Source: Corynebacterium macginleyi (GTDB lineage Bacteria > Actinomycetota > Actinomycetes > Mycobacteriales > Mycobacteriaceae). From it: a stretch of 64,000 bases of DNA. Positions 26,356-34,611 of this stretch are shown here, piece after piece. The stretch covers positions 1 to 64,000 of the forward strand of contig NZ_REGE01000011.1 in NCBI RefSeq assembly GCF_003688935.1, written 5' to 3'. The notes beneath the pieces were generated by a model. It made no database searches and had not been told where the DNA came from. It saw only the letters and a program-made list of their open reading frames with translations. Numbering within the stretch: the first letter of the stretch is position 1; every line of letters begins with the position of its first letter. The position numbers and the translations under genes are program-made.

Positions 26356-26772
26356 TTAGTCGAGTAGTTTAGGGACGCTATCGGGGTCGGCATCGGAAAG
26401 CATCTGGCGAATCCGGTCGTATTCATTGTCTTCGCCGATGGCCTTGGCGGCGCGGCCGAGGGCCGCAATGGCGCGTAGGACACCTTGGTTGGGTTCGTGG
26501 GAGAAGGGGACTGGCCCCCATCCCTTCCAGCCGTTGCCGCGCAGACGGTCCAAACTGCGGTGGTAGCCGGTACGCGCGTAGGCATAAGCGGTGATGTACT
26601 GGTTGGGCTCTGCGCCGTCGAGCTTGTCGAGCTCGTGCTCCGCGAGCATGGCCCACAGCAACGGGGAATCTGGGTGGTCGACGATGCCGGACGCAGGTTC
26701 GGCCGCGTCTGCGGCGCCTGGATCAGTGGGTAACTTAATTGGTTCTGGGGCAAGCATGTCTTTCATTTCCAT
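26356..26772 (-). CDS. DUF3151 family protein
   Basis: 138 residues matching the actinobacterial DUF3151 pattern: DMLAPEPIKLPTDP at the start, HPDSPLLWAMLAEHELD, AYAYARTGYHRSLDRLRGNG, WGPVPFSHEPNQGVLRAIAA, and a helical end. I chose the ATG at 26772 because family members begin M-x-D-L-L-x-P a few residues in. Soluble, cytoplasmic, function unknown; conserved next to acyl-CoA carboxylase genes. Confidence 0.85.
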   Translation of the reverse strand: MEMKDMLAPEPIKLPTDPGAADAAEPASGIVDHPDSPLLWAMLAEHELDKLDGAEPNQYITAYAYARTGYHRSLDRLRGNGWKGWGPVPFSHEPNQGVLRAIAALGRAAKAIGEDNEYDRIRQMLSDADPDSVPKLLD

Positions 26773-26802
26773 AGGACACACTCTAGCTATGCTCGTGCGG
26801 GC

Positions 26803-27390
26803 CTACCAGAAGTCACTAACGCCTAGACCAAAAGAGTAGAGCGCGCGGCGTACGACCGGCAAGGACAGCCCGATGACAGAAGATGGATCGCCGTCGATGC
26901 TATCGATAAACCAGCCACCCATGGCCTCCAGGGTGAACGCGCCCGCGCATTCTAAAGGCTCGCCGCTGCGGGCATAGGCTTCGATATCGGCTTCGGAAGC
27001 CTCTGCAAACCGGATGGTTGTCGTGGAGGTTTCCACGTGGCGCTGCATGCCAAAAATCACGCAATGGCCGGTAAGTAGCTGTGCGGTGCGGCCTGCCTGT
27101 TGGCGCCAACGCTCGACGGTGGCGTCGATGGTATGCGGTTTGCCTTGCAGGTGGCCATCCAATAGCAGCATGGAATCGCCGCCAATGACAGGTTCGTCGG
27201 GGTACCTGAAGGCGACCTTCTCGGCCTTGGCGGTAGCCAGCGCTGCCACGGTTGCGGCAGGCGAGTGCTCTGCCAACTGGGCTTCGAGGGCGCGCTCGTC
27301 TATATCGGCCGGTTCGAGCACCGGTTCCACGCCGGCCCCGCGCAGGATGGAGGCGCGCGAGGGGGATTGAGAAGCCAAAATAAGACGCAT
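26803..27390 (-). CDS. maf: Maf/YhdE-family nucleotide pyrophosphatase
   Basis: 195 residues hydrolysing non-canonical or m-modified NTPs. Starts MRLILASQSPSRASILRGAG with the family's S-x-S-x-R motif, followed by ADIDERAL, GGDSMLLLDG and the C-terminal SIDGDPSSVIGLSLPVV. The start overlaps the accE stop by one base, indicating translational coupling in an accD-accE-maf operon. Confidence 0.95.
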   Translation of the reverse strand: MRLILASQSPSRASILRGAGVEPVLEPADIDERALEAQLAEHSPAATVAALATAKAEKVAFRYPDEPVIGGDSMLLLDGHLQGKPHTIDATVERWRQQAGRTAQLLTGHCVIFGMQRHVETSTTTIRFAEASEADIEAYARSGEPLECAGAFTLEAMGGWFIDSIDGDPSSVIGLSLPVVRRALYSFGLGVSDFW

Positions 27391-27599
27391 CAGTAATACC
27401 GTACGGTGTGGAAGGCAGAAGGATTAAAAACCCGCTGCGCGCCGTAGTGATCGAAGCGCTCACCAGGTCTGCCCCAGTGGTTGCGATCACCAAAGGCACC
27501 AGAGTGGTCCTTCTTCATCTGTTTGAGCACCGTCGCTAGCGCGGCGCGCTCTTCTTCCGTGGGGTTTCCCTTCAGGACTTTGATTTCAGGTTCAGACAT
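27390..27599 (-). CDS. accE: Acyl-CoA carboxylase epsilon subunit
   Basis: 69-residue AccE-type accessory subunit, which bridges AccBC and AccD in actinobacterial carboxylases. N-terminal IKVLKGNPTEEERAALATVL is the family signature; the rest is basic and aromatic, ending VRYY. It sits 4 bases after the carboxyltransferase gene and overlaps maf by one base. Confidence 0.92.
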   Translation of the reverse strand: MSEPEIKVLKGNPTEEERAALATVLKQMKKDHSGAFGDRNHWGRPGERFDHYGAQRVFNPSAFHTVRYY

Positions 27600-27603
27600 T
27601 TTC

Positions 27604-29064
27604 CTACACAGTTCCGTGTTTCTTCGGTATTTGGGGCACCACCTTGCGCTCTAGCAGGCGCAGGCCTTCAACCAGGTAGTGGCGGGTGGCGGAAGGCTCG
27701 ATGACATTATCAGCCAGGCCTCGCTCGGCCGCGGCATAGGGGTGCAAAAAGAGCTCGTCCATTTCTTCCTGCTTGTCCTCATCGCCGTAGATGGCCAACG
27801 CGGACTGGGCCGCCTCGGCAACGGCGATTTCTGCGGTCGGCCAGGCGTAGACCAAATCCGCGCCTAGGTCCTTAGAGCCCATAAACGCGTAAGCGGGGCC
27901 AATGGCTTTGCGGGTTACCACCGTAAGCTTGCCGACGCTCGCCTCCGCCTGCGCATAAGCAAACCCCGCCGCCCGGCGCAGGAGACCGGCCTTTTCTTCT
28001 TCCGGCGTGGTAACGAAACCGGGCGAGTCCACGAACTCGATGATCGGGGTATTGAAGGCATCGCACAGGCGCACAAAACGCGCTGCCTTTTCCGTCGCGG
28101 CCGAGTCCAACGCTCCACCGAGCGATAGCGGCTGGTTGGCAACAATCCCCACGGCGCGGCCATCCACGAAGGCAAAGCCTGTGATGATATTGGGCGCTGT
28201 CTTTGCTGAAAGCTCGAAGAAGGAGCCCTTATCGATGATCGCGTTAACCACTTCTCGCATGTCATAGACGTCCTCCTCCGAATCCGGGATGACCGAATCC
28301 AGATCGAACTCTGTGACTTCACGCGTATCGATACGCGTTGCCTCGGCGCAGTTATTGGCGGGCAGGTAAGCCAGTACGTCGCGAACTAAGGCGAGAGCTT
28401 CGTGCTCACTCGGGGCTGTTAGCTGCGCTGTGCCGGAGAGTGCGTGGACTGCGGCACTACCGAAGGTTTCCCGCTCCGTTTCGGTCACCTCGGTGGCTGT
28501 TTGGTGCAGGTTGGTGCCGTGGGTGACGATGAGGATATCGGCCAGCGTGGGCGCAAATGCCGCAATGCCGCTGGTATCCCCGGCCACCACGGAGATCTGC
28601 GGAATTAGCCCGGAGGCCTCGGTCGCGCGGGCGAGGATGCGGGCGTAGCCGGCCAGCGTGATGATGCCTTCTTGTACGCGCGGGCCGGTGGAATCATAGA
28701 TACCAACAATGGGCACGCCGGTTTTCAGCGCAAGGTCGTAAACCTTGGCGAGCTTGTCCGCATAAACCTCACCCATCGTGCCGTCAAAGACGGTGGCATC
28801 CTGGCTGAAGATGCACACGCGGCGCCCGTCGATGGTGCCGTAACCGGTCACGATGCCATCGGTGTACGGACGTTCGTGCTCGCGACCAAAATCGGTGGAG
28901 CGGTGGCGGGCCAGGGCATCGGTTTCTACAAAGGAACCCTCATCGAGCAGCTGATTAACGCGGGTGCGGGCGGCAGGCTCGCCCTTCCCCAGCGGCGCGC
29001 GGGACTCGGCGAGCTTGTTGTCCAGGTCCTCAATCTTGCCAGCGGTGGTCTTCAGGTCAGTCAT
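27604..29064 (-). CDS. accD: Acyl-CoA carboxylase carboxyltransferase (beta) subunit, divergent
   Basis: 486 residues of the AccD/PccB crotonase-fold family: RTRVNQLLDEGSFVETDALA, TDGIVTGYGTIDGRRVCIFS, RFVRLCDAFNTPIIEFVDSPGF and HPYAAAERGLADNVI. It is shorter than DtsR1-type subunits (about 540). Both oxyanion regions are altered: YDSTGPRVQEG instead of a GAGARIQEG-like loop, and AGDTSGIAAFAPTL instead of G-x-x-AGG-x-x-Y-x-PAL. This suggests the DtsR2/AccD2-like class, tied in C. glutamicum to mycolate precursors, rather than the housekeeping acetyl-CoA subunit. Cytoplasmic; partner of AccBC/AccE. Confidence 0.85.
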   Translation of the reverse strand: MTDLKTTAGKIEDLDNKLAESRAPLGKGEPAARTRVNQLLDEGSFVETDALARHRSTDFGREHERPYTDGIVTGYGTIDGRRVCIFSQDATVFDGTMGEVYADKLAKVYDLALKTGVPIVGIYDSTGPRVQEGIITLAGYARILARATEASGLIPQISVVAGDTSGIAAFAPTLADILIVTHGTNLHQTATEVTETERETFGSAAVHALSGTAQLTAPSEHEALALVRDVLAYLPANNCAEATRIDTREVTEFDLDSVIPDSEEDVYDMREVVNAIIDKGSFFELSAKTAPNIITGFAFVDGRAVGIVANQPLSLGGALDSAATEKAARFVRLCDAFNTPIIEFVDSPGFVTTPEEEKAGLLRRAAGFAYAQAEASVGKLTVVTRKAIGPAYAFMGSKDLGADLVYAWPTAEIAVAEAAQSALAIYGDEDKQEEMDELFLHPYAAAERGLADNVIEPSATRHYLVEGLRLLERKVVPQIPKKHGTV

Positions 29065-29401
29065 AGGCGCTGAGTTTACTAGTGGAAGCTACACGATGCG
29101 GAAATTGCGCGCTTTCGCGCAGTGTCACAGGCCGATGACGGCGGGCTGTCGGTGTGGCACCGGTGCAACCCGAGGAGCAGTCAGCTTGTGGGAGAAGTTA
29201 ATGCCCTCTTTTGGGGGTATAGGGTAAAAAGTGCTGTACATGCTTTTAACCGGTAAGGGGTGTTTTCGATCCTATTGAAGATCAATATCGTAAGAAGACA
29301 TTGCTGAAACTGTTGAAGATCTATTACGAAGAGCTTAAAATTAGGTGTGTCTTCATGAATAATTTTTCGTATCCTTAAACAACCACAAGGATGGTCTTCT
29401 G
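29065..29401. other. Regulatory gap before the secreted-protein operon
   Basis: No gene. Composition turns AT-rich after 29200. TTGAAGATC occurs twice (about 29273 and 29313) followed by similar aat/tat-cg strings, a possible direct-repeat regulator site. AAGGATGG precedes the GTG start at 29402. Confidence 0.4.
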
Positions 29402-30670
29402 GTGATTTCTAAAAGACTGCGACTTGTCGCGCCGGTTGCCATCGTGGCACTACTTGCACCTGCGGCGCAGGCGCGAGATATTCCTCCGATGCCACAGGCA
29501 TATCCCATCACTAACCTCTATAAAAGCTGCAGTGCCGCCGGTGACAATACCGAACGCGAATGGCGGTTTGCAGAAACAGGACGTCGCTACATGAGCGACG
29601 GAACCTTGCAATTCAAAAACACCACTGACCAAGAAGTGCCCTACACCGCCGAGGTGGAAACCGGCACCAATCACGTAATTGATGCCAACTCCAAGGCCAA
29701 GTTGCCCTCTGGTTGGGACACCACCGCCAAGTCTGATATTGGTCTAAAAATGGCCAATGGTTGGCGAGACAAGGAAACCTTCGGGCCCATCAAACTTAAA
29801 CCCGGTGAATCCTTCCGCGTGGAATACGGCGTAGTGGAAAAAGATTTTATTTCCATGTTTGTTGGCTGCAATGATGACCGCCTTGAAAACATCCCCGGTG
29901 CCAACGTCATCCGGGGCAAAGGTCCAGCAGAACGTTATGCCTTTGCCTATATCATTAAGGCAGATGGATCCGTATCTGACCTAGCAATGGAGATTCCATC
30001 TCGTTCCGGAAGCACTAATTCTAGGCCCATCGAAGGTAACTACACTGCTGTTTCTGGACCCAGCTTGGAAAAGATTGCTGATCCCAAAAAAGATGAGATC
30101 ATGCAACCAGCCGCTGAACTCCAACGCGATGATGCCTGGCCCGAGGAAGGCCAAAAGTGCGAAGCCAACGATAACTCTTGGTACCCGCTGGATATCACCG
30201 CGGTGACACCAACCTTCCGCAAGCCTGGTTATTCCACCGACTTCCTCAACTGGTCTCAAGGAGACTATGAATTTGCACCAGTAACGGATTTCGTAGTTGG
30301 CGCCCAGCACGATCCGTACACCAATTGGCGAGGCAATAGGGGTGATATTCCACAGGGCTGGCTCGAATCTGTCGGCGCCATCAAGCGTGCCTATATGCCG
30401 GTTGGTACTGAACTCAAACACGTAAATCTTGAACCCGGAGAGCGCGTTCGCGTGGAGTACGGTACCACCATGACCCGCATCAACTATCGCGAGGTACACT
30501 GCGGAAGATCCGGTGCGTACGACTTAATCTCGAATTATAAGCAGACCACCGCCCCGAGTGGTTTCTGGGCTGAAGCCGCGATCACTTCCAATGACGGCAG
30601 TACCCGCATAGTAGACGTCACCCCTGACGAATATCGCGACCTGCCCGTACCGACCCAAACCATCTACTAA
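29402..30670 (+). CDS. Secreted protein with two related beta-rich halves, unknown function
   Basis: 422 residues with a Sec signal peptide (basic KRLRL, hydrophobic VAPVAIVALLAP, cleavage near AAQA-RD). The mature part has two similar halves (about 40-190 and 245-400), each starting with a Cys-containing segment (YKSCSAAGD; GQKCEANDN) and containing an LxPGExxRVEYG motif (KLKPGESFRVEYG; NLEPGERVRVEYG) with a second Cys. Each half may be disulfide-closed. It shares layout with the two genes that follow. I recognise no named family. Confidence 0.75.
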   Translation: MISKRLRLVAPVAIVALLAPAAQARDIPPMPQAYPITNLYKSCSAAGDNTEREWRFAETGRRYMSDGTLQFKNTTDQEVPYTAEVETGTNHVIDANSKAKLPSGWDTTAKSDIGLKMANGWRDKETFGPIKLKPGESFRVEYGVVEKDFISMFVGCNDDRLENIPGANVIRGKGPAERYAFAYIIKADGSVSDLAMEIPSRSGSTNSRPIEGNYTAVSGPSLEKIADPKKDEIMQPAAELQRDDAWPEEGQKCEANDNSWYPLDITAVTPTFRKPGYSTDFLNWSQGDYEFAPVTDFVVGAQHDPYTNWRGNRGDIPQGWLESVGAIKRAYMPVGTELKHVNLEPGERVRVEYGTTMTRINYREVHCGRSGAYDLISNYKQTTAPSGFWAEAAITSNDGSTRIVDVTPDEYRDLPVPTQTIY

Positions 30671-30692
30671 CGACCTACTAGGAGTACATCTC

Positions 30693-31265
30693 ATGCGCAT
30701 GTCCAAGATTGCGTCCACCACCGCGGCGTTGGCCGTTGCCACCAGCCTCCTCATTGCCCCAGCCGCTAGCGCATTGCCGCAGCGCGACCTGGGCCCAGCG
30801 AACCCGACCACGATTGGCGAGCGCTGCGCCAATCCTGGCGATACCGGACAGACCATTGATATTAAGCGCACCTACTTTGACGGTTCCGCCGGCACTTGGA
30901 CTGTTTCTAACTACAACGATGAGCCGCTTCCGGTGACTCGTTCTATCAGGGAAACCAAGACTAAGACCTGGAACGTTTCTGCTGGTGTGGACTTCAAACT
31001 GCTGGATCTGATTCACTTCACCTTCTCCTCCAGCTACACCTCCAGCCAGACCTACGAGGTAGGCGAGCAGGTCGGCCCATACAATATCGCTCCGGGTAAG
31101 ACCGCTGTACTGAAGGCTGGCTGGGTAGTCTCTGACTTCGAGGGACAAAAGACCGTGTGCGGTTCCGACCGTACTTGGCAGCCCAATGGCGGTAAATTTA
31201 CCGCAACTCTGCCCAAGGAACGCCACGTCGCGATTTCCACGCGCGATAACAAAGATTGGGGTTAA
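30693..31265 (+). CDS. Secreted beta-rich protein, pore-former-like (unknown)
   Basis: 190 residues; signal peptide ends near ASA-LP. Mature region: a Cys (GERCANPG), a long run of alternating Thr/Ser and hydrophobic residues (RTYFDGSAGTWTVSNYND, FTFSSSYTSSQTYEVGEQVG), then IAPGKTAVLKAGWV and a second Cys. A Ser/Thr-rich amphipathic stretch ending in a xPPGK/APGK turn is what aerolysin/ETX-MTX2 beta-pore-forming proteins show around their insertion hairpin. That is a resemblance, not an identification. It lies 22 bases after the preceding paralogue. Confidence 0.75.
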   Translation: MRMSKIASTTAALAVATSLLIAPAASALPQRDLGPANPTTIGERCANPGDTGQTIDIKRTYFDGSAGTWTVSNYNDEPLPVTRSIRETKTKTWNVSAGVDFKLLDLIHFTFSSSYTSSQTYEVGEQVGPYNIAPGKTAVLKAGWVVSDFEGQKTVCGSDRTWQPNGGKFTATLPKERHVAISTRDNKDWG

Positions 31266-31267
31266 AC

Positions 31268-31846
31268 TTGAAGGTCAAGTCCATCGCTAGTGCGATAGCA
31301 GCGCTGAGCTTGGTGGCCGTTCCTATCGCCCACGCCTCTGACTTTGGCGGAGATTTCGATCTTCCCCAGCGCTGGAATGATGACTATAAGCCCGGTGCGC
31401 ATTGCTCAACGCCGGGGGCGAATGCCACCTACGTCACCGCGAAGCGCCGCTGGTTCAAGCAAACCGATGCTGCCAGCGTTGCAAACCATAATGCTGAGCC
31501 AGTGCCGGTCAAACACACCGTGACCAAAGCACGAACGGAAACCGTTAAGGTTTCTGGTTCCGCGCGCGGAGAAGGAGAACTGGCCAAGATCCTGACTCAG
31601 ACCTATGGTTTCAACTACGTGAGTGAACAGCACTGGAAGATTAACCAAATAGTTGGGCCATATACCTTGCCTGCTAAATCCCAAGGCAAGTTGGTGTGGG
31701 GCTTTACCATGCTGGACACCGACGGCCAAGATGTGCGTTGCAATCGAGATCAAGTATGGGAAACGGTAGGAAGACCATACTCGGCGAGTGTCCCTGAGGC
31801 TCGCTATTCCGAGCTGCGCTTAGATGACGCTCCGGATTGGAGTTAA
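31268..31846 (+). CDS. Secreted paralogue of the preceding protein
   Basis: About 192 residues; signal peptide (KVKSIASAIAALSLVAVPIA, cleavage near AHA-SD). The same plan as the upstream gene: AHCSTPGANATYVTAKRRWF, NHNAEPVPVKHTVTKARTET, FNYVSEQHWKINQIVGPYTL, PAKSQGKLVWGF, with two Cys in matching positions. Start uncertain: TTG at 31268, just after the upstream stop, or an in-frame TTG at 31256 overlapping it. Either way the genes are translationally coupled. Confidence 0.72.
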   Translation: MKVKSIASAIAALSLVAVPIAHASDFGGDFDLPQRWNDDYKPGAHCSTPGANATYVTAKRRWFKQTDAASVANHNAEPVPVKHTVTKARTETVKVSGSARGEGELAKILTQTYGFNYVSEQHWKINQIVGPYTLPAKSQGKLVWGFTMLDTDGQDVRCNRDQVWETVGRPYSASVPEARYSELRLDDAPDWS

Positions 31847-31860
31847 TTCATCACAAGATG

Positions 31861-31905
31861 AGCCCAGCCGCACCCTGTGAGTGGGTGTGGAGCTGGGCTC
31901 TTTTC
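31861..31905 (+). terminator. Terminator of the secreted-protein operon
   Basis: AGCCCAGCcgCACCC pairs with GGGTGtggAGCTGGGCT, followed by CTTTT. Confidence 0.85.
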
Positions 31906-31942
31906 GTGGCAGCTGAGGTTCCTTATTAGATGTGCACCCCCT

Positions 31943-32030
31943 AAAGTGCAAGGTCTTATGCGACATTTGAGGAAGATTTGCGATATCTGAGGGCCTGGTT
32001 TGCTCAGTTATCGCAGTGGAGGATGCACAA
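31943..32030 (+). repeat. Dispersed hairpin repeat, copy B
   Basis: Nearly identical to copy C at 54648. It contains TGCGATATCTGAG (31979-31991), which pairs with CTCAGTTATCGCA (32003-32015) with one mismatch, plus an upstream near-copy of the left arm (ATGCGACATTTGAGG). Confidence 0.75.
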
Positions 32031-32053
32031 ATTGCAAAGCACGCGTCCGTACT

Positions 32054-32086
32054 CCAGCATGGCCGACCGCGCAGCGGTCATGCTGG
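32054..32086. terminator. Hairpin downstream of the treS-like gene
   Basis: CCAGCATGGCCG pairs with CGGTCATGCTGG (one mismatch); no T-run is visible. Confidence 0.5.
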
Positions 32087-32102
32087 GCCAAAGACAGCCG
32101 CC

Positions 32103-33608
32103 TTAAGCCGGGAGCCAAGCCCAGCCGTAAGGCCCTAGCTCAACGGTACCAAGGTCAACGCAGCGATCGCTGAAATTGTGGAGGCACAACAGGTTGCCGC
32201 GCTGGTAACCGAGCACGCTTTTCTTACCAGTTTCCACCGGCTCACAGGGTGCCGTGCCCAGCTCGGGGTGCGCGTGGCGTTCAGCAATCATTGCGCGCAC
32301 CCTATGCAGTAGGGAGGTGTCATCATTGATTTGGGATTCTACGGAAGTGCCGCCGACGATGGGCAGCCGCGCCGGGGTGCGGGTGCTAAAGCCTGCGTGC
32401 TTGCTATCGTCCCACTGCATTGGGGTACGAACGGCATAGCGATCCGGCAAAGAGGTATCATCAAGCATGCCGATTTCATCGCCATAATAAATAAAAGGCG
32501 CGCCCGGCAAGGTCATCAGCAGCGAAAACATAAGCTCCACTTTGTTGCGGTCCCCGCCCATCAACGGCATAAGTCTCCTGGCGATGCCCACATGAGCCCG
32601 CATACTATCGTCCGGTAGGTACGCCTGATACATCAGTTCACGGACGTCATCATCGACCATTTCTAAGGTTAGCTCGTCGTGGTTGCGCAAGAAGGTTCCC
32701 CATTGGCACCCCTCGGGCAGCGGTGGCAGCTGGTCGAGGATATCGTAGACAGGGGTGGCATCACCAAGCGCAAGGGCTTGGTAAAGCCGCGGCATAACCG
32801 GGAAGTTGAAAACCATGTGGAAGCGGTTGCCGGAGCCGTAGTACTCCATAGTTTCCTCGGGCGGTTGGTTGGCCTCCGCGATAAGGACGGCATCGGGATA
32901 GTGGGCATCCATGAAGGCGCGAATCTTTTCTACGAACTCTACCGTCTCCGGGAGGGATTCGCCGCCGAGTTCGTTCCGCTCGAATAGGTATGCGATAGCA
33001 TCGAGACGCAGGCCATCGAGGCCCTTATCCATCCAGAAAGACAAGATATCAAAGACCTCGTCCTGCACATTCGGGTTATCGTAATTGAGATCCGGCTGGT
33101 GGGAATAGAAGCGGTGGAAATAGTACTGCTGGCGCTCCTCGTCCCAGGTCCAGTTGGAGGTTTCGACGTCCGTGAAAATGACGCGGATTTCGGGGTAGCG
33201 CTCGGGATCATCGCCCCAGACGTAGAAATCCCCGAAGGGTCCGTCCGGATCAGAGCGCGAGGCCTGGAACCAAGGGTGATCGGAGCTAGTGTGGTTGAGC
33301 GCTAAGTCCGTCATGATGCGCATATCGCGGCGGTGCAATTCCTCGATCAGTTCTTCCAAATCCTCCATCGTGCCGTAATCGGGGTGTATGGAGTAATAAT
33401 CGGCGATATCGTAACCGTCATCGCGCAGTGGCGAGGCGTAAAAGGGAGAAAGCCACAGACAGTCCACACCTAACCACTGGAGGTAATCTAGCTTGTCGAT
33501 GACCCCGCGCAGCGTACCGATCCCCTTGTTCTCGGCCCCATTATTGCTGGAGTCTTTAAACGAACCCACGAGGGCTTGGTAGAAGACGGCGTTGTGGTAC
33601 CAGCTCAT
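32103..33608 (-). CDS. treS: Trehalose synthase (maltose alpha-glucosyltransferase), GH13
   Basis: Interconverts trehalose and maltose. Starting at ATG 33608 (SWYHNAVFYQ) gives 501 residues; upstream in-frame sequence overlaps the next gene. The GH13 residues are in GLRLDAIAYLFERNE (nucleophile Asp), VLIAEANQPPEETMEYYG (acid Glu) and FLRNHDELTLEMV (Asp). The last two, with FNFPVMPRLYQAL and YGDEIGM...RTPMQW, are specific for TreS rather than alpha-amylase. No maltokinase domain. It is last in the sugar ABC operon and overlaps the small membrane gene by 4 bases. Confidence 0.88.
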   Translation of the reverse strand: MSWYHNAVFYQALVGSFKDSSNNGAENKGIGTLRGVIDKLDYLQWLGVDCLWLSPFYASPLRDDGYDIADYYSIHPDYGTMEDLEELIEELHRRDMRIMTDLALNHTSSDHPWFQASRSDPDGPFGDFYVWGDDPERYPEIRVIFTDVETSNWTWDEERQQYYFHRFYSHQPDLNYDNPNVQDEVFDILSFWMDKGLDGLRLDAIAYLFERNELGGESLPETVEFVEKIRAFMDAHYPDAVLIAEANQPPEETMEYYGSGNRFHMVFNFPVMPRLYQALALGDATPVYDILDQLPPLPEGCQWGTFLRNHDELTLEMVDDDVRELMYQAYLPDDSMRAHVGIARRLMPLMGGDRNKVELMFSLLMTLPGAPFIYYGDEIGMLDDTSLPDRYAVRTPMQWDDSKHAGFSTRTPARLPIVGGTSVESQINDDTSLLHRVRAMIAERHAHPELGTAPCEPVETGKKSVLGYQRGNLLCLHNFSDRCVDLGTVELGPYGWAWLPA

Positions 33609-33790
33609 TGCAGATCCTTTCTTTTTGCCCGCCATGCAAGATACGTCAGTGCGCAGAGTGTGCCGGCCACCAGTCCAGGCCATATGGCGGGGGAGTCGTG
33701 AAATAAGTTCACTATGGCCTGGAGGACCGCTAGAGATGCGAAAAAGCCGAGGAATCCGAGGAGCGAATCCCACAGCAGGGGCCGGCGCAT
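33605..33790 (-). CDS. Small membrane protein in the trehalose operon
   Basis: 61 residues with two hydrophobic helices (LLWDSLLGFLGFFASLAVL; AIWPGLVAGTLCALTYL) and a basic C-terminus. It overlaps the permease stop by one base and the treS start by four, so it is a genuine coupled gene. A small membrane protein of unknown role is also found in the C. glutamicum tus cluster. Confidence 0.8.
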   Translation of the reverse strand: MRRPLLWDSLLGFLGFFASLAVLQAIVNLFHDSPAIWPGLVAGTLCALTYLAWRAKRKDLQ

Positions 33791-34611
33791 TAGGCCTTCA
33801 CCCCTCCTGCGGTCAGGCCAGCGACGATGCGGTGCTGGAAAATGAGCACCATGATGATAAGCGGAATGGTTACCAATGCACCAGCCGCCATGGTTGCGGC
33901 ATACGGGTACTCGAAGGCCGAGGGGCCAGAGAACCGGGCTATGGCGACCGTGACCGGTTCGGTACTCGTCGTGGACAGCTGCTTTGCCAGCATGAATTCA
34001 TTCCACGTGGTGATAAAGGCAATGATCGCGGTGGTAAAGAGCGCCGGGGCAGCTAACGGCAGGAGGACGAGGCGGAAGGCCTGGGCGCGCGACGCGCCGT
34101 CAACGCGGGCGGCCTCCTCAAGCTCCCACGGCAGCTGTCGGAAGAAGCTAAGTAGGGTGTAGACCGTAAGTGGCAGAGCGAAGGAGATATTCGGGATGAT
34201 CATCGCACGGTAGGTGCCGATCCATTCCATGCGGCCGAAGAGCTGAAAGAGCGGGGTAACCAACGCGATGGCGGGGAACATGGAGGCCGCCAGGATGATG
34301 CCGGTTACTATACCCTTACCAGGAAAGTCATAGCGCGAGAGCGCATAGGCAGTAAATACGCCGACCAAGACGGCTACTGCGGTGGTCGCGAGCGAGATGA
34401 ACAGCGAATTGCCCAGCGCGCCGAGGAAGTCATTGCCCTTATCCGTCGCGAGGGCATCGCGGAAATTATCGAGCGTGATATGCGTGGGCCAAGGTGTGGT
34501 ATCAAAGGTGAATTCCTGGCTGCGCAGGGCGGTGACCACCATCCAATAAAAGGGGGCAAGGCCCCAGAACATGATGAAGATAATACCTGCGTAGTGTCCG
34601 AATGTACGCAT
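33790..34611 (-). CDS. tusG: Trehalose ABC transporter permease, MalG type
   Basis: 273 residues, six membrane helices, with the EAA loop ELEEAARVDGASRAQAFRLV followed by LPLAAPAL that docks on the ATPase. It belongs to the CUT1 carbohydrate importers. Gene order and the neighbouring treS suggest the trehalose system TusFGK2-E of C. glutamicum, equivalent to mycobacterial SugB. Its start overlaps the stop of the next permease by one base. Confidence 0.88.
   Translation of the reverse strand: MRTFGHYAGIIFIMFWGLAPFYWMVVTALRSQEFTFDTTPWPTHITLDNFRDALATDKGNDFLGALGNSLFISLATTAVAVLVGVFTAYALSRYDFPGKGIVTGIILAASMFPAIALVTPLFQLFGRMEWIGTYRAMIIPNISFALPLTVYTLLSFFRQLPWELEEAARVDGASRAQAFRLVLLPLAAPALFTTAIIAFITTWNEFMLAKQLSTTSTEPVTVAIARFSGPSAFEYPYAATMAAGALVTIPLIIMVLIFQHRIVAGLTAGGVKA

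Noticed and set aside
32103-33608. Alpha-amylase or oligo-1,6-glucosidase call
   Set aside because: EANQPPEETMEYYG and RNHDELTLEMV contexts are characteristic of trehalose synthase.
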